DNA of 64,000 nt from Novosphingobium album (ex Liu et al. 2023) (GTDB lineage: Bacteria > Pseudomonadota > Alphaproteobacteria > Sphingomonadales > Sphingomonadaceae), in NCBI RefSeq assembly GCF_029076845.1, contig NZ_JARESE010000001.1, positions 186,001 through 250,000 on the forward strand. The letters are read 5' to 3'. The translations under genes were made by a program, and so were the position numbers. Shown here one piece after another: positions 43,029 to 55,190 of this stretch. How positions within the stretch are numbered: position 1 is the stretch's first letter; every line of letters starts with the position of its first letter. The notes beneath the pieces are model-generated. The model was not told the origin of the DNA. It ran no database searches and saw only the letters and a list, made by a program, of their open reading frames with translations.

Positions 43029-44529
43029 ACATCGCGCTGCGCATATCCTCGGGCGCGAGATCGGAGAAGCGCGTGATCCGCGCCTCGAACTTCATCCGCA
43101 CCTTGCCGGTGGCGCCGTGGCGCTGCTTGGCGATGATCAGTTCGGACAGGCCCATGATCTGTTCCATCTTCTCGCGCCAGGTTTCGAACTTGGCGACGAC
43201 TTCGGGCGGATCGGTATCGGTGGGATACTTGGGCTCGGACGCCTTGTGATAATAGTCCTCGCGATAGACGAACCAGACCATGTCCGCGTCCTGCTCGATC
43301 GAGCCCGATTCGCGCAGATCCGAAAGCATCGGCCGCTTGTCGTCGCGCTGCTCCACCGCGCGGGACAGCTGCGACAGCGCGATCACCGGCACTTGCAGCT
43401 CCTTGGCCAGCGTCTTGAGGCCGCGGCTGATCTCGGAAATCTCGTTCACCCGGTTGTCGTTGGCGCGGCCGGTGCCTTGCAGGAGCTGCAGGTAATCGAC
43501 CACGATCAGGCCGATGTCGTGCCGCCGCTTCAGCCGCCGCGCGCGGGTGCGCAGCGCCACGATCGACAGGGCCGGGGTATCGTCGATGTAAAGCGGCAGC
43601 TCGGCCAGCCGCTGGCTGGCGAAGGAGAGCTGCTGGAAGTCCTCGCGGCTGATCTTGCCCATGCGCAGCGCTTCGGAACTGATGCCCGACTGTTCGGCCA
43701 GGATACGCGTGGCGAGCTGGTCCGCGCTCATTTCCAGGCTGAAGAAGGCGGTGGCCGCGCCCACCGACTTTTCCGGCTCGATCCCGTCGGCCAGATCGCG
43801 CTGCAGGCGGTCGGCGGCGTTGAAGGCGATGTTGGTGGCCAGCGACGTCTTGCCCATGCCGGGGCGCCCGGCCAGGATGATGAGATCCGAATCGTGCAGC
43901 CCGCCGATCTTCTCGTTGATCGAGGTGAGGCCGGTGGTCTTGCCAGAGATGTGGCCGCCCGAATTGAACGCCTTCTCGATCGCCTTGATCGCGGTGTGGG
44001 TGGCGGTGCCGAAGCTCTGCGCCTCGTTCCCGCTCGCCGCGCCTTCGGCCACTTTGTAAAGCGCGGCTTCGGCCTGTTCGACCTGCTGCATCGGCTCGAC
44101 CGATTCGGAGGTGTCCATCGCCCCTTCGATCAGGTTGCGGCCCACCGAGACCAGCTCGCGCAGCAGCGCCAGGTCATAGATCTGCTCGGCCAGCTCGCGC
44201 GGGGCGAGCAGGCCCTGGCCGTCCGCGGTCAGCCGCGCGAGATAGGCGACGCCGCCCAGTTCCTTCAGCGCCTCGTCCGATTCGAAATAGGGACGCAGCG
44301 TCACCGGCGTCACCACCGCCTTGCGATCGAGCAACTGCAGGATGCGTTCGTAGATCCGCGCGTGCACCGGCTCGAAGAAATGCAAGGGCGCGAGCTGGGT
44401 CTGCAACTCCTCGATCACGCGGTTGTCGATCAGCACGGCGCCCAGGAACGCGGCCTCGGCCTCGACGTTGGCGGGCAGGGCGCGGGGAGCCGGATCGGCG
44501 GCGCGGATGAGAAGATCTTCGTGAGCCAT
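43015..44529 (-). CDS. dnaB: replicative DNA helicase DnaB
   Basis: A 504-residue hexameric helicase. The N-terminal primase-interaction domain (PANVEAEAAFLGAVLIDNRVIEEL) is followed by the RecA-like domain with ILAGRPGMGKTSLATNIA (Walker A), FFSLEMSADQLATR, IGLIVVDYLQLL (Walker B) and VIALSQLSRAVEQRDDKRP. An ATG with MAHEDLL begins the usual N-terminus. Length fits alphaproteobacterial DnaB and no intein is present. Divergent from the UPF0262 gene over 130 bp. Confidence 0.96.
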   Translation of the reverse strand: MAHEDLLIRAADPAPRALPANVEAEAAFLGAVLIDNRVIEELQTQLAPLHFFEPVHARIYERILQLLDRKAVVTPVTLRPYFESDEALKELGGVAYLARLTADGQGLLAPRELAEQIYDLALLRELVSVGRNLIEGAMDTSESVEPMQQVEQAEAALYKVAEGAASGNEAQSFGTATHTAIKAIEKAFNSGGHISGKTTGLTSINEKIGGLHDSDLIILAGRPGMGKTSLATNIAFNAADRLQRDLADGIEPEKSVGAATAFFSLEMSADQLATRILAEQSGISSEALRMGKISREDFQQLSFASQRLAELPLYIDDTPALSIVALRTRARRLKRRHDIGLIVVDYLQLLQGTGRANDNRVNEISEISRGLKTLAKELQVPVIALSQLSRAVEQRDDKRPMLSDLRESGSIEQDADMVWFVYREDYYHKASEPKYPTDTDPPEVVAKFETWREKMEQIMGLSELIIAKQRHGATGKVRMKFEARITRFSDLAPEDMRSAMYGDD

Positions 44530-44659
44530 AAGCGCGCGAACATGCTCCGAGTGTTGCCCTTGGGCAACCGTTGCCGTGCCCGAATTTAATCCACAGCATG
44601 TGGACGGTCGCCTTGGGCTTGCCGGTTCATGCTGCGACCGCGTAAAGCGGCACCCCATC

Positions 44660-45142
44660 ATGGCGGACCCGCGAATCTCGCATATCGAACTCGACGAGGC
44701 GACCATCCTGTGGCGCAACGCCGATATCGAACAGGAACGGCGCATCGCCATCTTCGATCTGATCGAGGACAATACCTTCAAACCCGTGCGGTCTTTCGCC
44801 GCCGGCCACCAGGGGCCCTACCACCTTCGGCTGGCGGTGCAGGACGGGCGGCTGGCGCTGCGCGTGGCCGACGAGGCGGGAAGCGAGCTGGAATCGCTGG
44901 TGCTGGGCCTTGGCCGGTTCCGCCGGCCGATCCGCGAATATTTCGCCATTTGCGAAAGCTATTACCAGGCGATCCGCAAGGCGACCGCGCAGGAGATCGA
45001 GACGATCGACATGGCCCGGCGCGGCATCCACAACGAGGCGGCCGAATTGCTGCTGGAACGGCTCGACGGCAAGGTCGAAACCGATTTCGCCACGGCACGG
45101 CGGCTCTTTACTCTGATCTGCGTGCTGCATATCAGGGGCTAG
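44660..45142 (+). CDS. UPF0262 family protein
   Basis: A 160-residue soluble protein matching the alphaproteobacterial UPF0262 family in length and sequence: ISHIELDEATILWRNADIEQERRIAIFDLIEDN at the start, then GHQGPYHLRLAVQDGRLAL, a helical middle with RPIREYFAICESYYQAIR, and AARRLFTLICVLHIRG-like ending (ATARRLFTLICVLHIRG). No function is known. The ATG giving MADPRIS matches the family start; the ribosome site is weak. A 132-bp palindrome begins 4 nt after its stop. Confidence 0.9.
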   Translation: MADPRISHIELDEATILWRNADIEQERRIAIFDLIEDNTFKPVRSFAAGHQGPYHLRLAVQDGRLALRVADEAGSELESLVLGLGRFRRPIREYFAICESYYQAIRKATAQEIETIDMARRGIHNEAAELLLERLDGKVETDFATARRLFTLICVLHIRG

Positions 45143-45146
45143 GGCC

Positions 45147-45278
45147 GATCGACATTCAGCCCTGACGGCCTGCAAATGGCGATTTTCCGTGCTTCCGGTG
45201 CTCACGTACTGTTAGTACGCTGCGCTCCGGGTCACGAAAAACCCCCATTTTCGGCACGTCATCATCTGAATGTCGATC
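45147..45278. repeat. 132-bp imperfect palindrome
   Basis: Outer arms GATCGACATTCAG (45147-45159) and CTGAATGTCGATC (45266-45278) are perfect 13-bp inverted repeats. Further in, AAATGGCGATTTTCCGTG and the complement of CACGAAAAACCCCCATTT match with few changes, and the centre holds GTACT-GTT-AGTAC. The word CTGACGGCCTGCAAATGGCG inside it recurs exactly near 1774-1793. It reads as a dispersed nonautonomous palindromic repeat, lying between UPF0262 and the GH25-like gene. Confidence 0.75.
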
Positions 45279-45331
45279 TGCCCTGGCGCGATCGGCGCTT
45301 GCGCGCGCATTTCGGGGGATTTCGGCAAATC

Positions 45332-46030
45332 ATGGCACGCAAGCGGAGCAGCCGCACCTACCTGCGCCTGTTCGCCGCCCTGCTGCTGGTGGCGCTGATC
45401 GGCGGCGGCTGGGCCTGGTGGGACATGCACCACTGGCTGCCCGATCGCGCCCGGTTCCCGGTGCAGGGGGTGGAGATCGGCGCCGCGGACGGCGAGATCG
45501 ACTGGCACACGGTGAAAGGCATCGGCGCCGATTTCGCCTATGTCGATGCCAGCGCCAGCGCTTTCGCGCGCGATCCGCGGTTCGTGCGCAATTTCGCGCA
45601 AGCGCGCGCGGCCGGGCTGCAGGCCGGGGCGGTGCACCGCTATGATCCGTGCCAGCCGGCCGACCGCCAGGCGGCCAACTTCGTCACCACCGTGCCGCGC
45701 GACAAGGCGCTGCTGCCGCCCGTGGTGGAGCTGGACATGCTGGCCGACGAATGCCCGGTGAAAGTGGGCGACGCCATGGTCGAAAGCGAGCTGATGACGT
45801 TCCTCAACCAGGTGGAGACGCATACCGGCAAGCCGGTGATCCTGAAGATCAGCCAGCAGTTCGAGGCGCGCTATGCCATCGCCAACCGGATCGATCGCAA
45901 CTTGTGGCTTGTGCGCGATCGCTTCCAGCCCGACTATGCGGGCCGGCCCTGGACGCTGTGGACCGCCAACAGCCGGCTCGCGAACGAGATTGCCGACGAT
46001 GGGCTGCGTTGGGTAGTGGTGCAGCCATGA
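45332..46030 (+). CDS. glycoside hydrolase family 25 (lysozyme-like) protein, catalytic motif altered
   Basis: A 232-residue protein with one N-terminal helix (YLRLFAALLLVALIGGGWAWW) as signal or anchor, then a GH25 barrel: VQGVEIGAADGEIDWHTVKGIGADFAYVDASASA, VRNFAQARAAGLQAGAVHRY, QAANFVTTVPRDKALLPPVVELDM. GH25 lysozymes use an Asp after the first strand (GID) and a DxE pair; here these read GVEI and ELD, and the usual KATEG is VDASAS. Muramidase activity is therefore doubtful or uses rearranged acids. The stop overlaps the cdd start (ATGA). Confidence 0.8.
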   Translation: MARKRSSRTYLRLFAALLLVALIGGGWAWWDMHHWLPDRARFPVQGVEIGAADGEIDWHTVKGIGADFAYVDASASAFARDPRFVRNFAQARAAGLQAGAVHRYDPCQPADRQAANFVTTVPRDKALLPPVVELDMLADECPVKVGDAMVESELMTFLNQVETHTGKPVILKISQQFEARYAIANRIDRNLWLVRDRFQPDYAGRPWTLWTANSRLANEIADDGLRWVVVQP

Positions 46031-46476
46031 GCGTCGCCGACACCGCCCCGATTACCGAGGACACCCGTGACAGCCTGCTCGCCGCCGCCCGGGCGGCGGC
46101 CGCAGCGGCTTATGCGCCCTATTCGCGCTTCCACGTCGGCGCGGCGCTGCTGTTCGCCGATGGCGGCGTGGTCAGCGGCGCCAATGTCGAGAATGCCAGC
46201 TATGGCCTCTCGCTTTGCGCCGAGACGGTCGCGGTTTCGCGCGCGATGAACGAGGGGCGGCGCGGCGGGCTGGTCGCGGTGGCGATCAGTGGCGGACCCG
46301 AAGGCGAGGAGGCCGGCACCGTCACTCCATGCGGCCGCTGCCGCCAGGTTCTGAGCGAGATCGCCCAGCTTGGCGGCACCGATCCGGTGATCTGGTGCGG
46401 CGGCGGCGCGCACGTGCTGATGCTACGCTTGTCGGACCTGCTGCCGCACGCGTTCGGTCCGGCGAACCTCGCCTGA
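46027..46476 (+). CDS. cdd: cytidine deaminase
   Basis: A 149-residue tetramer-type cytidine deaminase. Zinc ligands lie in LSLCAETVAVS (Cys, with the catalytic Glu) and VTPCGRCRQVLSEIA (two Cys); the substrate pocket VSGANVENASYGLSL is complete. Converts cytidine or deoxycytidine to uridine in pyrimidine salvage. Translation is coupled to the GH25-like gene by ATGA overlap, an odd partner with no metabolic link. Length is near the family norm. Confidence 0.93.
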   Translation: MSVADTAPITEDTRDSLLAAARAAAAAAYAPYSRFHVGAALLFADGGVVSGANVENASYGLSLCAETVAVSRAMNEGRRGGLVAVAISGGPEGEEAGTVTPCGRCRQVLSEIAQLGGTDPVIWCGGGAHVLMLRLSDLLPHAFGPANLA

Positions 46477-46487
46477 CCGGCAGGGGC

Positions 46488-46640
46488 TTACCGGCCCTTG
46501 CGTTCGCGCCTGGCCCTGGCCGGCGCCTCGGGCTCATCCTTGCGCAGCGTTTCGTCAAGATGGCGGTCGAGCACCAGCGATCCGGTCCGGCTGTCGATCC
46601 GGCTGCGGCGGAACGGGATTTCATCTCCGATGGTGGCCAT
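46488..46640 (-). CDS. 50-residue conserved-looking hypothetical protein
   Basis: A 50-residue charged protein, MATIGDEIPFRRSRIDSRTG... ending in a basic tail ARARRERKGR. A strong AAAGGAG lies 8 nt before ATG, the main reason to accept it. No domain, signal or membrane segment is visible; the Arg-rich ends could bind nucleic acid. It follows another small gene (46731-46964) on the same strand after 90 nt and runs toward cdd. Function unknown. Confidence 0.55.
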   Translation of the reverse strand: MATIGDEIPFRRSRIDSRTGSLVLDRHLDETLRKDEPEAPARARRERKGR

Positions 46641-46730
46641 GGCGATTACTCCTTTCGCGTGTTCCGCCAGGTTGGGACAGGACAGCAAACGGTGAACGCG
46701 CGAATCGCCGGAAAGTTCCCGCAAGTCGCG

Positions 46731-46964
46731 TCAATCCGCCGGTCTGGCGTCTATTCTGATTTCGGCGCCGGCCGGATAGGTGATCACCAGGAACAGCCGT
46801 TCGCCGCCGCTCAGCCGTTCGGTGCCGTCGCTGTCCTTGCGGAACCAGATGTCGTCGGCATGGGAGGCAAGGACGCCCACCACCGTGCTGTTTTCGACCA
46901 CCTTGTTCTCGAAGAACTCCTTCGCGTCCGCTTCCCTGGTGAACGCGCGAAGAAAGATCGCCAT
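46731..46964 (-). CDS. 77-residue hypothetical protein
   Basis: A 77-residue soluble protein beginning MAIFLRAFTREADAKEFFEN, with mixed alpha/beta character: one helix followed by several predicted strands (STVVGVLAS, DDIWFRKDS, RLFLVITYP, EIRIDARP). A GAGGG site precedes the ATG by about 7 nt. No named family recognised. It is the first of two small genes reading away from the AT-rich region upstream of uvrA. Confidence 0.6.
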   Translation of the reverse strand: MAIFLRAFTREADAKEFFENKVVENSTVVGVLASHADDIWFRKDSDGTERLSGGERLFLVITYPAGAEIRIDARPAD

Positions 46965-47479
46965 GACTTATCCCTCGGGTTTGATCGTGCGCCGGCCAGT
47001 CCTCGCCCTGGGGCGGGCGGGCCGGCGCCGTGGTCCTTGCGCCCCGGAACCGGCGATTTCCGACGGTCATAAGGGGCAGGATGGTGTCTCATGTGTCGAT
47101 TTTTGCTAACTCATTGGGCGATGACCGCCAAATACGGCCAATATCGGGGCAGAACATGGTTCCATCCACACGTTGACGAGGTTGGAACGTGACCGATTTT
47201 ATACATCAACACAAAAACAAGTTCCAATGAACGAGAGTAATATTCCATGAGATAGTATAGTAAAGAAAATCGCACGGCAGCGATTGCTGTTTCAAGCCAT
47301 TTTTGCACCGAATATACTCCAAACCGGATGATCCTTCGCCGCGCGCGCTTTTGGCCTGTGCGCGTGGGGCCGGTGTGCCGGCGCGGCGCGACGGTTGCAT
47401 TCGCGCGCGGCGCCCCCACTTTCCGCAGGCTGTTTTCGGCACTTGCACTTAGCGAACAAATCTGGAACATCGACGGGCG
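46965..47479. other. 515-bp intergenic region with AT-rich island before uvrA
   Basis: No supported gene. The stretch about 47090-47330 is markedly AT-richer than the rest of the window, with runs such as ACACAAAAACAAG and GATAGTATAGTAAAG. It holds three pairs of GAAC/GTTC half-sites (47152-47162, 47159-47188, 47221-47232) and a short hairpin CAGC-GATT-GCTG. The right end is GC-rich with the LexA box at 47454-47468. A small frame on the minus strand (47206-47448) has no good ribosome site and is not called. Confidence 0.6.
47454..47468 (+). promoter_or_regulatory. LexA (SOS) box of uvrA
   Basis: GAAC-AAATCTG-GAAC fits exactly the alphaproteobacterial LexA consensus GAAC-N7-GAAC (GTTC-N7-GTTC on the other strand). 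It ends 11 nt before the uvrA start, so LexA bound here would cover the ribosome site or promoter exit. uvrA is a classic SOS gene, which supports the call. Confidence 0.85.
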
Positions 47480-50369
<2,890 letters not shown>

Positions 50370-50392
<23 letters not shown>

Positions 50393-50810
50393 TCCGCGGG
50401 CCAGCGGCGGCGGACCCGGCCTGCATGTGCTCGGCGTACTTGCGATCGATGCACTTGATGTGCGCGGACAGCCAGAGACGCAGGAACGAGAAGAACGCGT
50501 TGGTCGGCACTCCGCCCATCGCGGCGATGGCATCCTGGTGCGCGGAAAAATCGGTCAGCAGCTTGCGGTGGATGGCCTTGTGCGTTTCGAGCTGGGCAAA
50601 GCCCTCGCGCGCCATCAGCCGCTCCTCGTCGGCGAAGTGGCGCACGGTGATATCGGCCAGCCGGGCGATCCGCGCGATCATCGGCTCGCCGAACTGGCCG
50701 GCGTGGGCGCCGTCATAGATCGCGTTGATCGCGGCCAGGATTTCACGGTGTTCGCGGTTCATTTCCTCGACGCCGATATCGAGCGTCGCGTCCCAATCCA
50801 TAAGCGGCAT
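50370..50810 (-). CDS. bacteriohemerythrin
   Basis: A 146-residue oxygen-binding di-iron protein of four helices. Ligand motifs appear in order: [14 protein letters not shown] (His), [15 protein letters not shown] (HFxxEE), [11 protein letters not shown] (HxxxH) and [16 protein letters not shown] (HxxxxD). It starts with the common [14 protein letters not shown] and an AAAGGAG site. It may carry, store or sense O2. Convergent with uvrA, sharing 23 bp of coding sequence on opposite strands. Confidence 0.92.
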
Positions 50811-51170
50811 GGCGATCTCCTTTGCCCCGGCCCGTCGCGCGGGTGAAGCAATCATGGCAGGAGATCGCTAACCCACGCCTTGCGACGGCCTAGGCAGAAA
50901 TGCGAGACCGCGCGCCCCATCGTCCTTCGCGCACGATCCGCCGCGAGGCCGTGGCAGGGGCGCGGAACGCTTTGGCGCTGGGCGGGTTGTCGCAAGGGCA
51001 GGTCGGCGTGGTCCACCCTCCACCCCACCACCCGCCGCGTCGGCCTGCCCATCGTCATTGGCTTTGTTACGGTTGCGAAATCCGCTTTCGCGCGGTCCTG
51101 CTCGGGCCTAGCATACGACTCGCACGGGCCGTTCGGCGTGGGGGCCGGCGGCCGGGCAGAGGAAGATGCT
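50811..51170. other. 360-bp divergent intergenic region
   Basis: Between bacteriohemerythrin and the CHRD gene. No supported gene; short frames here lack ribosome sites. A GC-rich imperfect inverted repeat (GGCAGG...CCTGCC, about 50998-51050) is present. A slightly less GC-rich patch near 51056-51086 may hold the CHRD promoter. Confidence 0.5.
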
Positions 51171-51602
51171 ATGACCAGATCCATGTTCACGCTCGCCGCT
51201 TGCACGCTCGCCGCCGCCGCCCTGCCGGGTGCCGCGCTGGCCGCTCCGGCGAAGCTTGCCGCCACCCTGGCGGGCACCAATGAAACCGCCGGCGGCGATC
51301 CCGACGGCACGGGTGCTTTCGCCGCCGAAGTCGATACCGAGACCGGCGATGTCTGCTTCACGCTGACGGTGGCGAAGATCGGCGCACCGATCGCGGCGCA
51401 TATCCACAAGGGCGCGGCCGGCGCCGATGGCGATCCGGTGGCGACGATTTCGGTGACGGGCAACGACGGCGATGAATGCATCGCGGCCGAACCCGCGCTG
51501 CTCAAGGAGATCGTGGCGGCCCCGGCGAGCTATTATGTCAACGTCCACAGCGCCGAATTTCCCAAGGGCGCGGTGCGCGGCCAACTCGGGCCGGGCAAGT
51601 AG
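51171..51602 (+). CDS. secreted CHRD-domain protein
   Basis: A 143-residue protein with a signal peptide ending ALAAPAK (about residue 25) and one CHRD domain: LAATLAGTNETAGGDPDGTGAFAA, CFTLTVAKIGAPIAAHIHKGAAGADG and YYVNVHSAEFPKGAVRGQL. CHRD domains bind proteins in animal chordin; in bacteria their role is unknown. Start ATG follows GAGGAAG. Expected in the periplasm or outside. It has two Cys (VCFTL and ECIAA), which could form a disulphide. Confidence 0.9.
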   Translation: MTRSMFTLAACTLAAAALPGAALAAPAKLAATLAGTNETAGGDPDGTGAFAAEVDTETGDVCFTLTVAKIGAPIAAHIHKGAAGADGDPVATISVTGNDGDECIAAEPALLKEIVAAPASYYVNVHSAEFPKGAVRGQLGPGK

Positions 51603-51671
51603 GCTTTCTTTCCGGCGGTAACGGTGGCCAGGCGGGCTTGCGCGCGGGCTTGCGCGCGCTGATCCGGGGCG

Positions 51672-52271
51672 TCAGCCCGCGGAAACGAGCGTCAGTTCCA
51701 CCCGGCCGCTGCCGGGGCCGATCAGGCCGATCTCGCTTGCCGCCGCGCGGCTGAGGTCGATCACGCGATTGCCGTGATAGGGGCCGCGATCGTTGATCCG
51801 CACCACCACCGAAGCGCCGGTGCTGGTGTTGGTCACGCGCACCAGGCTGCCGAAGGGCAGGCTGCGGTGCGCGGCGGTGAGCTCGCCCGGATCGAAGACA
51901 TCGCCGCTGGCGGTACGGCGGCCGGTGAATTGCGCGCCGTAATAGCTGGCGATGCCGGCGTCGATGGGGCGGGCATCGACCGGGGCGGATGCGGGCTGGT
52001 CATCGCCAGCCACGCCGCGCAGCGCGGCGATGCCGGCGACGGGGCGATTGGTTGCCATGTCGAGCAGATCGGCAGGCGAAGGCGTTGTCCGCGCCGGCGT
52101 GGCAAGGCCGGAAAAGGCCCGGTCGAACGTGCCATGGGACGTGCTCTCCAGCCCCTCGTCGGCCAGCGCCGGGCTGGCGGCCGCGATCAGCATACCGGCC
52201 AGCGGCAGCGTTGCCGCCAATGTCAGCATCGGGCCAAAGCCCCGGCGCCGCTCCTGGGGGCGAATTCCCAT
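51672..52271 (-). CDS. rlpA: RlpA-like septal ring lytic transglycosylase
   Basis: About 199 residues: a signal peptide (LTLAATLPLAGMLIAAASPALA), a Pro/Thr/Ala linker, then a double-psi beta-barrel from about residue 105: IASYYGAQFTGRRTASGDVFDPGELTAAHRSLPFGS, VRINDRGPYHGNRVIDLSRAAA. RlpA cuts glycan strands lacking stem peptides during division. No lipobox Cys and no SPOR domain, so it is a short form. Start is ATG 52271 (GGAG 9 nt before) or ATG 52286. The coding frame stays open upstream through the argG region by chance. Confidence 0.85.
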   Translation of the reverse strand: MGIRPQERRRGFGPMLTLAATLPLAGMLIAAASPALADEGLESTSHGTFDRAFSGLATPARTTPSPADLLDMATNRPVAGIAALRGVAGDDQPASAPVDARPIDAGIASYYGAQFTGRRTASGDVFDPGELTAAHRSLPFGSLVRVTNTSTGASVVVRINDRGPYHGNRVIDLSRAAASEIGLIGPGSGRVELTLVSAG

Positions 52272-52513
52272 CTGGTCCCACTCCATACCGCAAGTGCGAA
52301 AGAGCGGGTACACGCTCGGGAGCGGGCTGGGCACCCCCTGGCGGGCAAGTCGTCGCGAAACTGCAACACCTCGCCCCGGAGCGTGCCGGATCAGCGGCCG
52401 TCGGTGCCGCCGATCCGTCGGGGGCGCGGCAACGCGTAGCGGCGGTCCCCCTCCCCTTCCCGAGGGAGGATCGGGGAAAGCAGTCCTTGCGCGAACGATG
52501 CGATCGTGAGGCG

Positions 52514-53728
<1,215 letters not shown>

Positions 53729-53809
53729 GTCGCATCTGCTCCGCTGGATTCGGATCGGGCGGGTAACAGGGGGAACCCGGCTTCGCAATGCCGGGCGCGC
53801 GCGAAACCG

Positions 53810-55057
53810 TCAGCCGGCCAGCAGGCCGGCCTCGTCACTGGCGATATAGTCGCGCGAAAGCGGCAAGGCATGGCGGCTGCGCGCGTACTGGATCTGGTAA
53901 TTGCACATGCCGCCGCTTTCGAAGGCGGCGGTCGCGCCGGCGAGGTAGAAAGTCCACATGCGGAAGAAACGCTCGTCGAACAGGGCGACGATGGCATCGC
54001 GGTGGGCCATGCAGCGCGCGTACCAGGCGCGTAGCGTCCGGGCATAGTGCAGGCGCAGCGTCTCGATGTCGCTGGCGATCAGGCGGTAGCGCTCGCTGGC
54101 GGCCAGCGTCTCGCTCAGCGCCGGGATATAGCCGCCGGGGAAGATGTACTTGCGGGTGAAAGCATCGGTGGTGCCCGGCCCGCCCATGCGCCCGATCGTG
54201 TGCAGCAGCATGACGCCATCGTCGCTGAGCATGTTCGCGCAATCGCGGAAGAAACGGTCGAACTGGGCGCGGCCGACATGTTCGAACATGCCGACCGAGA
54301 CGATGCGGTCGAACCGTTCGCCCCGCGCGGCAAGATCGCGGTAGTCGATCAGCTCGAAGCGGACGCGATCGGCCACGCCGGCGCGCGCGGCCCGCTCGCC
54401 GGCAAGCGCGAGCTGCTCCTCGCTCAGCGTGATGCCATGCACCGTCACGCCGGCGTGACGCGCCAGGTAGATCGCCATGCCGCCCCAGCCGCAGCCGATA
54501 TCGAGCACGCGCTGGCCGGGGCGCAGCGCCAGCTTCGCGGCGATATGCGCCAGCTTGGCCTCCTGCGCCTGTTCCAGCGTCATGTCCTCGCGCGGCCAGT
54601 AGGCGCAGCTGTATTGCATGTGATCGGCATCGAGGAACAGTTCGTAGAGCCGGTTGCCGATGTCATAGTGGTGCGCGACATTGGCCTTGGCGCGGGCGGA
54701 CTGGTTGCGCCCGTCAAGCCAGGTGACGAGGCGGCCGCGCCATTGCCCAAGGCGGCCCGGCTCGCCGAACGTGCCGCCGCGATCCCACGGGCGATTGGCG
54801 CGCAGCAGCTGGATCAGCTCCATGATGTCGCCGCGCTCGATCGTCAGGTCGCCGTCCATGAAGGCCTCGGCCGCGCCCAGGCGCGGATCGAGCAGGATGC
54901 GCCGTTCGGCGGCCTGGCTTGCAAGGCCGATGCGCACTTCGGGATAGCCCGGCGCGGGATCGCCGAAACGGGTGACGCCGCCATCGGGGCGGGCGACTTC
55001 CAGCACGCCTCGGCGGACGGTCTTGCCGAGGAAGCGATCCAACATCCTTGCGGGCAT
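53810..55057 (-). CDS. cyclopropane-fatty-acyl-phospholipid synthase family methyltransferase, copy 1
   Basis: A 415-residue CFA-synthase-like SAM methyltransferase. An N-terminal substrate domain precedes NVAHHYDIGNRLYELFLDADHMQYSCAYW, then SAM motif VLDIGCGWGGMAIYLARHAGV, SVGMFEHVGRAQF and YIFPGGYIPALSETL. Uses SAM to add a methylene to unsaturated acyl chains of membrane lipids. Carries a Cys near the expected substrate channel (YSCAYW). Downstream of a paralogue at 55191 with 133 nt between. A second ATG at residue 5 is possible. Confidence 0.88.
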   Translation of the reverse strand: MPARMLDRFLGKTVRRGVLEVARPDGGVTRFGDPAPGYPEVRIGLASQAAERRILLDPRLGAAEAFMDGDLTIERGDIMELIQLLRANRPWDRGGTFGEPGRLGQWRGRLVTWLDGRNQSARAKANVAHHYDIGNRLYELFLDADHMQYSCAYWPREDMTLEQAQEAKLAHIAAKLALRPGQRVLDIGCGWGGMAIYLARHAGVTVHGITLSEEQLALAGERAARAGVADRVRFELIDYRDLAARGERFDRIVSVGMFEHVGRAQFDRFFRDCANMLSDDGVMLLHTIGRMGGPGTTDAFTRKYIFPGGYIPALSETLAASERYRLIASDIETLRLHYARTLRAWYARCMAHRDAIVALFDERFFRMWTFYLAGATAAFESGGMCNYQIQYARSRHALPLSRDYIASDEAGLLAG

Positions 55058-55190
55058 CTGTGACGGGGTCTCGATACGGGTGACGGGGCTGGGGCGAGGG
55101 GTCTGGCGTGAGGAGGGGCTGGAGCCTAAACGCCGTGTCCGGCGGCGGGTTCCGCCTTGCGGGCTGCGGCAGGGGCGGGCTGGCGCCAGA

